A stretch of DNA of 18,025 bases, taken from the NCBI GenBank assembly GCA_947631895.1, contig CANRMU010000009.1, positions 1 through 18,025 on the forward strand. The letters are read 5' to 3'. The translations under genes and the position numbers were made by a program. The notes beneath the pieces were generated by a model. That model had not been told where the DNA came from, ran no database searches, and saw only the letters and a list, made by a program, of their open reading frames with translations. Below are positions 1 through 6,312 of the stretch, in pieces. Each line of letters opens with the position of its first letter. The first letter of the stretch is position 1. The stretch comes from an uncultured Bacilli bacterium. Lineage in GTDB: Bacteria > Bacillota_I > Bacilli_A > RF39 > UBA660.

Positions 1-209
1 GACCATTTCAAACAATGAAATATTTAACCCAATCAAGAAATATAGGCAGCTGGTATAATGATGAGGCATGGCTTGTCTATTCAGGCAATCCATGGGTCGG
101 ACGTGGTGGCGTTTACACCATTGGCACTGGTGCTGGCATGTTCTATTTCCATAGCGCGAACGGTCGTGCGGCCGGCGACAACAGCTTTCGGCTCGTTCTC
201 GCCGGCTAG
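1..209 (+). CDS. DGR target protein, C-terminal C-type-lectin-like domain (5' truncated by window edge)
   Basis: Only the last ~69 codons are present; the frame is open to the left edge (codons begin at base 3), so the ATG at 15 is probably internal. The visible end reads ...WYNDEAWLVYSGNPWV, then RGGVYTIGTGAGMFYF, and finishes NSFRLVLAG before a TAG at 207-209. RGG followed by a terminal FRLVL is typical of the C-type-lectin/formylglycine-generating-enzyme fold used by DGR-diversified proteins as a ligand-binding face. The last ~46 codons coincide with the variable repeat, so the terminal binding surface is the part being diversified. The cellular location and ligand cannot be judged without the N-terminus. 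The end of the gene is GC-rich compared with the AT-rich neighbours, which fits its origin from the equally GC-rich TR. Confidence 0.9.
   Translation, partial: PFQTMKYLTQSRNIGSWYNDEAWLVYSGNPWVGRGGVYTIGTGAGMFYFHSANGRAAGDNSFRLVLAG
71..208 (+). repeat. DGR variable repeat (VR1)
   Basis: Aligns without gaps to 376-513 over 138 bp. The 15 mismatches are at 78, 99, 100, 111, 112, 121, 144, 150, 154, 166, 171, 172, 174, 177 and 205. In every case the template base is A (9 A-to-G, 4 A-to-T, 2 A-to-C), and 21 of 36 template adenines are unchanged. The changes fall in 12 codons, mostly template AAY codons, and all alter the amino acid (for example N to Y, V, I, H, S, A, D; K to G; H to R). Bases 186-203 are adenine-free and identical in both copies, as expected of the initiation-of-mutagenic-homing (IMH) segment. 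Homology stops at the TAG stop codon. Confidence 0.97.
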
Positions 210-221
210 GGGTTTACCCCT
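208..221. other. Small GC hairpin directly after VR1
   Basis: AGGGG-TTTA-CCCCT is a 5-bp stem with a 4-nt loop starting at the stop codon, directly abutting the IMH end of VR. In the Bordetella phage DGR, a short hairpin/cruciform just 3' of the IMH stimulates retrohoming. The position and the tetraloop fit that role, although the stem is shorter than in described cases. Confidence 0.45.
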
Positions 222-270
222 TCCCCCTGACTTTTTGAAAACCTGAGCGTTGATAATGAGATATAAGGGT

Positions 271-298
271 CCCCACCTCCTCTTGTTAAGAGGTGGGG
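271..298. other. GC-rich hairpin between target gene and TR
   Basis: CCCCACCTC (271-279) pairs perfectly with GAGGTGGGG (290-298) around a 10-nt loop. No T-tract follows (the next bases are cgcatgggg), so it is not a standard intrinsic terminator. It is strikingly GC-rich for this genome and lies 63 bp past the VR. It could be the target-site cruciform of the DGR or a stop or processing structure for the target mRNA. Confidence 0.5.
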
Positions 299-318
299 CG
301 CATGGGGTCGATTTAAAT

Positions 319-347
319 TTGGTCTTAATTGTTAGATAAATTAAGAT
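319..347 (+). promoter_or_regulatory. Possible promoter for the TR transcript
   Basis: TTGGTC (319-324), a 17-bp spacer and TAAGAT (342-347) would start transcription near 354, about 20 bases before TR. Matches to consensus are only moderate, and read-through from the target gene is an alternative. Confidence 0.25.
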
Positions 348-375
348 AGGGATTAGGTTGTAAAAAATTTTAGGA

Positions 376-513
376 GCTTGTCAATTCAGGCAATCCATGG
401 GTCAAACGTGGTGGCAATTACACCAATGGCACTGGTGCTGGCATGTTCAATTTCAATAACGCGAACGGTCATGCGAACAGCAACAACAGCTTTCGGCTCG
501 TTCTCGCCGACTA
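376..513 (+). repeat. DGR template repeat (TR1)
   Basis: This is the invariant donor of VR1, found 167 bp after it and on the same strand as the RT. It is GC-rich in an AT-rich setting and carries AAT/AAC/AAA codons at the positions that vary in VR1 (383-385, 404-406, 416-418, 425-427, 449-451, 455-457, 458-460, 476-478, 482-484), the usual design for maximal amino-acid spread under adenine mutagenesis. The AAY arrangement also excludes stop codons among the outcomes. There is no start codon or ribosome binding site suggesting it is translated. It should be transcribed as the 5' part of an RNA that runs on into the spacer. Confidence 0.96.
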
Positions 514-700
514 TGTTAAAAAAAGTATAATCTTCGTTTTAAGTAAAAGTTTAAGGACTTTTAAAAAATGTTTTTCATAGAAATCTAATTCCTTTTTGGT
601 ATATTCCAAAAAAACACATGAATTTGTATAAAATGATTAGTAGCAAAATGGTGAATATCATTTTATACGTTTTTAATATTTTTTTAAAATGAGGTAAAAT
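514..700 (+). ncRNA. Structured spacer 3' of TR (likely part of the DGR template RNA)
   Basis: The gap between TR and the first accessory gene holds no ORF but three consecutive inverted repeats: AAAAGT/ACTTTT (545-550/557-562), TTTTTGG/CCAAAAA (593-599/606-612) and a 12-bp perfect stem GTATAAAATGAT/ATCATTTTATAC (626-637/657-668, 19-nt loop). The last is followed by T-rich sequence (670-685). In the Bordetella DGR the RNA segment just 3' of TR is needed by RT-Avd to prime mutagenic cDNA. The same role here is inferred from position and structure. Confidence 0.5.
626..685 (+). terminator. 12-bp stem plus T-rich tail (terminator or attenuator)
   Basis: The perfect 12-bp AT-rich inverted repeat is followed by gtttttaatattttttt. 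It could end the TR-spacer RNA and lower expression of the downstream protein genes, giving more template RNA than RT mRNA. The stem has only two G-C pairs, so termination may be weak. Confidence 0.4.
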
Positions 701-1063
701 ATGAGTAAGATATATAATAAGTATTGTGATTTAAAGAAAATTGATAAAGATACATTGTATTTATTTAAGTGTGGTAATTTCTATATTTTTATTGGCGAAG
801 ATGCCGAAAAAATTAGTAATTATGTACCGTTAAAATTAACTACATTTTGTAATGAAGCCAAGAAATGTGGTTTTCCTTTAAAATGCTTGGATGACTATAT
901 GAGAGTTTTTAATAATCAAAATTTGAAAGTAAAAATTATTTTTGATACTGATGTTACGATTAATGAAAATATTATTAATAAACTTAAGAATATTGATTTA
1001 GATAATATAACACCTATTAAAGCTTTAACTATTTTATATGAAATTAAGGATGAATTAATATGA
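701..1063 (+). CDS. DGR accessory protein resembling MutS domain I
   Basis: This 120-aa protein starts at an ATG with GAGGT five bases upstream (691-695). Residues ~17-76 read DTLYLFKCGNFYIFIGEDAE, then LKLTTF, KKCGFPL and LDDYM. The pattern matches MutS domain I (mismatch-recognition domain): D-x-LLFFRxGDFYExFxEDA, then LT and the aGfP segment. The rest of MutS (clamp, ATPase) is absent, so this is a free-standing domain rather than a truncated mutS. MutS-like (MSL) small proteins are a known minor class of DGR accessory genes. A role in binding mismatched cDNA/target DNA or the template RNA is a guess. Its stop overlaps the avd start (ATGA at 1060-1063), so the two are translationally coupled. 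Confidence 0.72.
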   Translation: MSKIYNKYCDLKKIDKDTLYLFKCGNFYIFIGEDAEKISNYVPLKLTTFCNEAKKCGFPLKCLDDYMRVFNNQNLKVKIIFDTDVTINENIINKLKNIDLDNITPIKALTILYEIKDELI

Positions 1064-1434
1064 ATGGAGTTGAAGATTTAATAATATATAAGCAATATTT
1101 GGAACTTATATATTATACGGAAAAGATTTTAATGAAATATCCTAAGTGCGAAAGATTTGCTTTGGTAACTAATATTAAAAATAATACATATGTTGGAATG
1201 AAGTATATTATTTTAGCGTATAAAGCTTTTAAGAGAGATGAAAAATTTAATTATTTGAATAAATTAGATGTTAACTTAAAAATGCTTAAAGTGTTTATTC
1301 GAATTTCTTATAAACAAAAATATATAAATGTTAAAAATTATGCAGCTTGGAGTAGAAAAATAGCTAATATTGGTAATTTGCTTGGAGGCTGGATGAAAAA
1401 TGTCCAAGACTATAAAAAATGTATTTCAAAATAA
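1060..1434 (+). CDS. avd: DGR accessory variability determinant Avd (four-helix bundle)
   Basis: This 124-aa all-helical, basic protein has the Avd/four-helix-bundle signature. YPKCERFAL is near residue 27, followed by a long helix (NIKNNTYVGMKYIILAYKAF), a K-D-x-L-x-x-L-K-x-x-IR helix, and the C-terminal IANIGNLLGGWMK. The Y-P-K-x-E-R-F and I-G-x-x-L-G-G-W segments are diagnostic. In studied DGRs Avd forms a pentameric barrel that binds the RT and the template RNA, and is required for mutagenic cDNA synthesis. AAGGA at 1046-1050 serves as ribosome binding site. The gene overlaps the upstream gene by 4 bp and the RT gene by 35 bp in another frame, placing all three in one operon. Confidence 0.92.
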   Translation: MNGVEDLIIYKQYLELIYYTEKILMKYPKCERFALVTNIKNNTYVGMKYIILAYKAFKRDEKFNYLNKLDVNLKMLKVFIRISYKQKYINVKNYAAWSRKIANIGNLLGGWMKNVQDYKKCISK

Positions 1435-2428
1435 TTTAACTTTTGAAAAATTACTTGAGGCACATAAAAGAGCTAAAAAAAATAAAGGAAATCGTCCAGA
1501 AATTATTCGTTTTGAAATGGATTTAGAAAGTAATATATCAAATTTACTTTATAAAATTAAAAATAATACTTATCATATGGGAAAGTATCGGGAATTTTAT
1601 GTATATGAGCCTAAAGAAAGATTAATAAAATCTTTACCTTATGTTGATAGAGTTGTTCATCAGTGGTATGTTGAGGAGTTTATTAAACCTCATTTTTTGC
1701 CTAAGTTTATTAAAGATTCTTATGCTTGTTTAGAAAATAAGGGATGTCATGAAGCTAAGAAAAGAGTGCAATATTTCATGCGTCAGATGAAGAAAAAGTA
1801 TGGTAAATATTATATTTTAAAGTGTGATATTAAGAAATATTTTTATAATATTGATAAAAATATTTTATTTAAAATTTTAGAAAAAAATATTAAAGATAAA
1901 AAATTATTAAATTTTACATATATTTTAATTTTTGATAGTGAGGAAGAAAAGGGTATTCCTATTGGTAATTATACTAGTCAATTTTTTGCTAATATTTATT
2001 TGAATGAACTTGATCATTTTATTAAGGAAAAGTTAAGAGTAAAATATTATATCCGCTATATGGATGATTTTTTATTATTAGTTCCTACTAAAGAAGAAGC
2101 TAAAGAATATTTAAATATTATTAGTAAATTTTTGAAAGATAATTTAGATTTAGAATTAAATATTAAAAGTAAGTATTATCCTAGTAAGATGTGTGTTGAT
2201 TATTGTGGTTATCGAATTTTTGAAACTCATATTTTAGTTAGAAATCGTTGTAAGAAAAAAATAAAAAAAATAATTAAAAAGTGGAATTATTTGTATGAAA
2301 ATAATTTAATTAATTTATTTTTTGTTAGACAAAGTTGGAATTCTTGGAAAGGACATATTAGTCATGCTAATTCTTATAATTTGAAAAATAGATATATTGA
2401 AAAAATTAAGTTTAGTGATTATTTATAG
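1400..2428 (+). CDS. DGR-type reverse transcriptase
   Basis: This 342-aa protein shows the reverse-transcriptase motifs in order: a basic N-terminal segment, YVDRVVHQW (motif 2 region), CDIKKYFYNID with catalytic Asp143, GIPIGNYTSQFFANIYLNEL (motif 4, residues ~186-205) and YIRYMDDF with Asp222/Asp223. The I-G-N-x-T-S-Q motif, rather than the QGxxxSP of group II intron RTs, marks the DGR class, as does the lack of maturase/endonuclease domains. The length is within the usual range for DGR RTs. It copies TR RNA into cDNA with adenine-specific errors that replace VR. GGAGG at 1384-1388 lies inside avd, 11 bases before this ATG, supporting the overlapping start. Confidence 0.96.
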   Translation: MSKTIKNVFQNNLTFEKLLEAHKRAKKNKGNRPEIIRFEMDLESNISNLLYKIKNNTYHMGKYREFYVYEPKERLIKSLPYVDRVVHQWYVEEFIKPHFLPKFIKDSYACLENKGCHEAKKRVQYFMRQMKKKYGKYYILKCDIKKYFYNIDKNILFKILEKNIKDKKLLNFTYILIFDSEEEKGIPIGNYTSQFFANIYLNELDHFIKEKLRVKYYIRYMDDFLLLVPTKEEAKEYLNIISKFLKDNLDLELNIKSKYYPSKMCVDYCGYRIFETHILVRNRCKKKIKKIIKKWNYLYENNLINLFFVRQSWNSWKGHISHANSYNLKNRYIEKIKFSDYL

Positions 2429-2438
2429 TTTCTTTAAG

Positions 2439-2467
2439 TTGAATTAGATAATTTTAAATGTTAGAAT
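2439..2467 (+). promoter_or_regulatory. Promoter of the yitT-family gene
   Basis: TTGAAT (2439-2444), a 17-bp spacer and an extended -10 TGtTAGAAT (TAGAAT at 2462-2467). It separates the DGR operon from the next gene. Confidence 0.6.
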
Positions 2468-2487
2468 TATGTTAAGGAATGATAAAT

Positions 2488-3378
2488 ATGGATTTAACAA
2501 AATTAAAAGATTATATTTTACAAAAAGATTTATATAAACGATTAGTTATTATTTTAATTGGAACATATTTGTTGGCTTTAAACTATAATTTGTTTTTACT
2601 TCCTAATCATCTTGTTATAGGTGGTACTTCTGGTCTAGCTATTATATTTGAAGAATTGTTTGGATGGAATGCTAATTTATTTTTGTATTTTTCTAGTTTT
2701 GTTTTAATTGCGTTGAGTTTTTATTTTTTAGGAATTGATGATACAAGAGTTTCAATTATAGGAAGTTTGTTTTATCCAGTTATGGTTAGTTTTACGGCAC
2801 CAGTTGCTAATTTTTTAAGACCATTTTTAACTTTTGATAATATTTTACTTACCATTATTATTACATCTGTATTGCATGGTCTTGCTAATGGTCTTATATA
2901 TAAAGTAGGTTTTAATACTGGTGGTTCTGATATTTTAATGAAAATTGTTAATAAGTATTTTCATTTACCGGAAAGTAAAAGTTTAGTTATATTAAATGGA
3001 ATAATTATTTTAGTTGGTGGTTTTGTTTTTGGAATTAATAATGTTATTTATGCAATTATTATATTACTTTTATATACTAAAATTGTTGATAATATTTTAG
3101 TGGGAGTATCAAATTCTAAACTATTTTTTATATACACTAAAGAACATCAAAAAGTTGAAGAACATATTTTAAAAGTTATGAAAACGGGTGTTACTTTATT
3201 AGAAACTGAAGGTGGGTATAGTAAAGAAAAAGGTTATATGTTAATGTGTGTTGTACCTACTAAAGATTATTATTTATTTAAAGAAATTGTTTTAAATATT
3301 GATCCTAATGCTTTTTTTGTAATTCATGATTGTTATGAAGTTCATGGTGGTAAAAGAAAAAAGAGTTCGTTTTTGTAA
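2488..3378 (+). CDS. YitT family membrane protein (DUF161/DUF2179)
   Basis: A 296-aa protein with about five to six hydrophobic segments over residues ~18-205, followed by a soluble ~90-aa C-terminal domain. The first half has the YitT layout (NYNLFLLPNHLVIGGTSGLA; later KVGFNTGGSDIL), and the end (FIYTKEHQKVEEHI, GVTLLETEGGYS, KGYMLMCVV) is the DUF2179 domain. The function of the family is unsettled; transport has been proposed. An ATG at 2479 directly abuts the AAGGA at 2474-2478, so the ATG at 2488 (9-base spacing) is chosen. It is a single gene with its own promoter, a chromosomal-type neighbour right next to the DGR. Confidence 0.88.
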   Translation: MDLTKLKDYILQKDLYKRLVIILIGTYLLALNYNLFLLPNHLVIGGTSGLAIIFEELFGWNANLFLYFSSFVLIALSFYFLGIDDTRVSIIGSLFYPVMVSFTAPVANFLRPFLTFDNILLTIIITSVLHGLANGLIYKVGFNTGGSDILMKIVNKYFHLPESKSLVILNGIIILVGGFVFGINNVIYAIIILLLYTKIVDNILVGVSNSKLFFIYTKEHQKVEEHILKVMKTGVTLLETEGGYSKEKGYMLMCVVPTKDYYLFKEIVLNIDPNAFFVIHDCYEVHGGKRKKSSFL

Positions 3379-3408
3379 AATTTTGTCATTTATTAGTAAA
3401 TGAAAGTA

Positions 3409-3417
3409 TGTTATAAT
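3409..3417 (+). promoter_or_regulatory. Extended -10 promoter of the ftsEX operon
   Basis: TGtTATAAT is a perfect extended -10 without a good -35, which predicts a start near 3424. This rules out the ATG at 3400 and leaves a short leader holding GAGGTGG. Confidence 0.6.
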
Positions 3418-3441
3418 GAGGTAACGATAGAGGTGGTTAAA

Positions 3442-4164
3442 TTGAAGTTAATAAAAGTTGAAAATGCTTATAAAACTTATAAAAATGGGACTACTGCTAT
3501 AGCAGATGTTTCTTTAACTATAGATAAAGGAGAATTTGTTTTTGTTATTGGTTCTACAGGAAGTGGAAAATCAACTTTAATTAAAATGCTATATCGTGAA
3601 GAAAAACCTACTAAAGGTAAAGTTGTAGTAGGGGGAATTGATGTTAGTAAATTAAGAAATTCTAAAGTATATAAATTAAGAAGAAAAATAGGAGTTGTTT
3701 TTCAAGATTTTAAATTATTACCTAAATTAACAGTTTATGAAAATGTCGCTTTTGCTCTTGAAAATCTAGGTTTACCAAATAAAGAAATAAGACCAAAAGT
3801 TATTAAAGCTGTTGAAGCTGTTGGTTTAAAAGACAAATTAAGAAACTTACCAAGTCAATTATCTGGAGGAGAACAACAAAGAGTAGCCATTGCTAGAGCT
3901 ATTGTAAATGATCCTAAATTATTGATATGTGATGAACCAACTGGAAACTTAGATCCTGATACTAGTAAAGAAATTATGAAAATTATTGAAAGTATTAATA
4001 AAGAACTTGGAACAACAATTATAATGGCTACTCATGATAAAGAATTAGTAAATAAAATGAAGAAAAGAGTAATTGTTATTGAAAATAGCGTTGTTGTAAG
4101 TGATAATTTGAAAGGAAGTTATAAAGTTCATGAAAGCATTAAGAATTCTAAGGCGAGGGATTAG
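3442..4164 (+). CDS. ftsE: Cell division ATP-binding protein FtsE
   Basis: An ABC ATPase with Walker A GSTGSGKST (residues 37-45), Q-loop in VVFQDFKLLP, signature LSGGEQQRVAIARA (from 140), Walker B LLICDEPTGNLD (D164/E165) and switch His in MATHDKE. The start is taken as TTG at 3442, because GAGGTGG lies at 3430-3436 and the promoter -10 sits at 3412-3417; this gives a 240-aa protein beginning MKLIKVENAYKTY, the normal FtsE N-terminus. FtsE pairs with FtsX, encoded next with a 35-bp overlap. The complex uses ATP to gate peptidoglycan hydrolysis at the division site. The third gene of the operon is the likely hydrolase. Confidence 0.93.
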   Translation: MKLIKVENAYKTYKNGTTAIADVSLTIDKGEFVFVIGSTGSGKSTLIKMLYREEKPTKGKVVVGGIDVSKLRNSKVYKLRRKIGVVFQDFKLLPKLTVYENVAFALENLGLPNKEIRPKVIKAVEAVGLKDKLRNLPSQLSGGEQQRVAIARAIVNDPKLLICDEPTGNLDPDTSKEIMKIIESINKELGTTIIMATHDKELVNKMKKRVIVIENSVVVSDNLKGSYKVHESIKNSKARD

Positions 4165-5023
4165 AGATTCCTTTAAAAGCGTATTTCGTAATTTATCTTT
4201 ATCAGTTGCCAGTGTTGCGTGTACGACAGTTACTTTAATATTAGTAGCTATTTCTTTAGTGCTTACTTATAATGTTAATAATATTACTACTAATTTAGAA
4301 AAAGAATTAACAATTGTAGTTTATTTAAAAAAAGATGCTACTGAAGAAAATATTATTAAGTTAGAAAATGATTTAAAAACAATGGATAATGTTGAAAAAA
4401 GTGAGTTTAAAAGTAAAGATGAATGGCTTGCTCAAATGAAAAAAGAAAGTGATACTCTAAAAAATACTTTAGATTATTTAGAGAGTAATCCTTTATTAGA
4501 TTCAATTATTGTTACAGTTAAAAATGTTAATGGTTTAAATACAACGGCTGAAACAATTAGAAAATATGATTTTGTTTCAAGTGCTGAATATGGTGAAGGA
4601 ATGGTTGAAAATATTGTGGGGATATTTGATGCTATTAGTAAGGGAACGATTATTATTGTTTTAGCCTTAGTTTTAGTTACAGCATTCTTAATTAGTAATA
4701 CGATAAAATTAACAATTTCATCTAGAAGAACGGAAATAGAGATTATGCGTTTAGTTGGGGCTAGTAATATTGCGATTAAATTACCATTTATCTTTGAAGG
4801 TTTTATTTTAGGTATTTTTGGTAGTATAATTCCAATTATTGTATCTATTTATGGTTATGTGTATTTGTATAATGAAACTGGTGGATATATTTTCACTAAG
4901 ATTCTTACTTTATCAAGTCCATTCCCATTTGTCCTTATTGTTTCAGGTTTCTTAATTGTTGTTGGTTCTTTAGTGGGAATGTTTGGCTCTTGGCGAGCAG
5001 TTAGAAAGTATTTGAAGATATGA
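4130..5023 (+). CDS. ftsX: Cell division protein FtsX
   Basis: This 297-aa protein has the FtsX topology: cytoplasmic N-terminus (MKALRILRRGIRDSFKSVFR), TM1 (~residues 24-46), an extracellular loop (~50-165), then three C-terminal TM segments within the FtsX/MacB permease domain containing SSRRTEIEIMRLVGAS. It is not a transporter but a transmembrane relay from FtsE to a wall hydrolase. The start ATG lies inside ftsE with AAAGGAAG upstream (4111-4118). The stop overlaps the next start (ATGA, 5020-5023), so all three products are coupled. Confidence 0.93.
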   Translation: MKALRILRRGIRDSFKSVFRNLSLSVASVACTTVTLILVAISLVLTYNVNNITTNLEKELTIVVYLKKDATEENIIKLENDLKTMDNVEKSEFKSKDEWLAQMKKESDTLKNTLDYLESNPLLDSIIVTVKNVNGLNTTAETIRKYDFVSSAEYGEGMVENIVGIFDAISKGTIIIVLALVLVTAFLISNTIKLTISSRRTEIEIMRLVGASNIAIKLPFIFEGFILGIFGSIIPIIVSIYGYVYLYNETGGYIFTKILTLSSPFPFVLIVSGFLIVVGSLVGMFGSWRAVRKYLKI

Positions 5024-6258
5024 AAAAGATTGTTGGGATATTAATAATTTTTAGTTTTTTCTTAATAAATATTATGCCAGTTTATGCATCTGATAAACAA
5101 ACTTTAGGAGAATTAAGAAGTGACTACAATAAAAAGTTAGAAGAACAAAAAGAAAATAATAATAAAACGGAAGAAGCTAAAAAAGAGATTGCTGAGAAAG
5201 AAGCGGCAATAAGACAAGCTGAAGCAGATATTCATGAAGCTGAAGGACAAATGCAAGAAGCTCAAAATGCGATAGATGAATCAAATAAACATATTGAACA
5301 ATTAAAACAAGAAATGGAACAAGTTATGAAGTATTTCCAACAAGTTGAAGGGGGAAATGCTTATGTTGAATATATATCTGGGGCAAGTACTATAACTGAT
5401 ATGTTAATGAGGGTTGCAACTGTTGAACAGATATCTTCATCAGTTTCTAATACTGTTAATGAATTAAATGAAGAAATTAAAAGAAATGAAGAATTAAAAG
5501 TAGAATTAGAAGAAAAGAAAAAAAATTTAGAAGCTAAAGCTGCTGAGTATCAAAAAATTATTGAACAAAGATATGGCGACTTAAAAAATTATGATAAGTA
5601 TGCCCTAGATATTGATACTCAAGTAAAATCATTAAAAGAAAAATTAGAAAAAGCTGAAAAAAATTGTAAAGAGTATGCTCCTGATTTAGGAGATGATGCT
5701 ATTATTAGTACTGATTGTATTAAAAAAGTTTATGATAGTGAAGGTAATGTGGTAACGATTGATAATGGTGAATGGTTAAAGCCCCTAGATCATGGAATTA
5801 TAACTAGTAAAGTAGGTTACCGTTGGGGAAGTTATCATAATGGTTTAGATATTAGTGGACCAAGTCCTTTTGAGGGAACTCCTGTTTATGCTGCAGCAGC
5901 TGGAGTAGTTTCTGGTAAAATTTATGCTAGTAGTTGTGGTGGTAATATGCTATTTATTGATGTTACGGTAAATGGTGTACCTTATACAACTTTCTATTAT
6001 CACTTATTAAGATTTAATGTTGATTTAGGTGATGTAGTTACTCAAAGTACTTTACTTGGATGGGCAGGAGGATATTCAACATCTACTGCTCATGGAGGAT
6101 ATGATACATGTACAACAGGTGCTCACTTACATTTTGGTGTTGCTAAAGGTTTTTATAATGGCTATGCTATTCCAAGAGGAAACGTTATAACCCCACCAGG
6201 ATTTCCTAATTATGAAGGTTGGAGTTTTAATGCTCGAAATGTTTGGTATGCTGGTTAA
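5020..6258 (+). CDS. Secreted M23-family peptidoglycan hydrolase with N-terminal coiled coil (EnvC/PcsB-like FtsEX partner)
   Basis: A 412-aa protein with a signal peptide (KK, hydrophobic core, cleavage probably after VYA, residue ~23). A Glu/Lys-rich coiled coil follows (~30-110 and ~140-220), separated by a non-coil segment (GNAYVEYISGASTITDMLMR) like that of PcsB-type proteins. The C-terminal M23 metallopeptidase domain (~250-400) keeps the zinc ligands: H273 and D277 in HNGLDI, and H371 in HLHF (H369-L-H371). It would cut peptide cross-links at the septum when FtsEX rearranges the coiled coil. The organisation matches EnvC/PcsB-like hydrolases, but with an M23 rather than a CHAP catalytic domain. 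Confidence 0.9.
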   Translation: MKKIVGILIIFSFFLINIMPVYASDKQTLGELRSDYNKKLEEQKENNNKTEEAKKEIAEKEAAIRQAEADIHEAEGQMQEAQNAIDESNKHIEQLKQEMEQVMKYFQQVEGGNAYVEYISGASTITDMLMRVATVEQISSSVSNTVNELNEEIKRNEELKVELEEKKKNLEAKAAEYQKIIEQRYGDLKNYDKYALDIDTQVKSLKEKLEKAEKNCKEYAPDLGDDAIISTDCIKKVYDSEGNVVTIDNGEWLKPLDHGIITSKVGYRWGSYHNGLDISGPSPFEGTPVYAAAAGVVSGKIYASSCGGNMLFIDVTVNGVPYTTFYYHLLRFNVDLGDVVTQSTLLGWAGGYSTSTAHGGYDTCTTGAHLHFGVAKGFYNGYAIPRGNVITPPGFPNYEGWSFNARNVWYAG

Positions 6259-6276
6259 TTCTTGCATACCTTTTTT
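6245..6276 (+). terminator. Terminator of the ftsEX-hydrolase operon
   Basis: GGTATGC (6245-6251) pairs with GCATACC (6264-6270), followed by six Ts. The 5' arm lies inside the last codons of the hydrolase gene. Confidence 0.85.
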
Positions 6277-6290
6277 AATTATAATATAAT
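6262..6290 (+). promoter_or_regulatory. Promoter of yceD-rpmF
   Basis: TTGCAT (6262-6267), a 17-bp spacer and TATAAT (6285-6290; a second TATAAT is at 6280-6285). The -35 is part of the 3' arm of the preceding terminator. Confidence 0.65.
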
Positions 6291-6312
6291 TTTATAAAGG
6301 AAGTGATTTTAA

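Noticed and set aside
58..246. Overlapping plus-strand ORF across VR1
   Set aside because: It is out of frame with the lectin-like target, has no ribosome binding site, and the A-only changes are all meaningful in the other frame.
3400..3441. ATG at 3400 as start of ftsE
   Set aside because: It lies upstream of the predicted transcription start and lacks a ribosome binding site; the added residues have no counterpart in the family, and TTG 3442 follows GAGGTGG.
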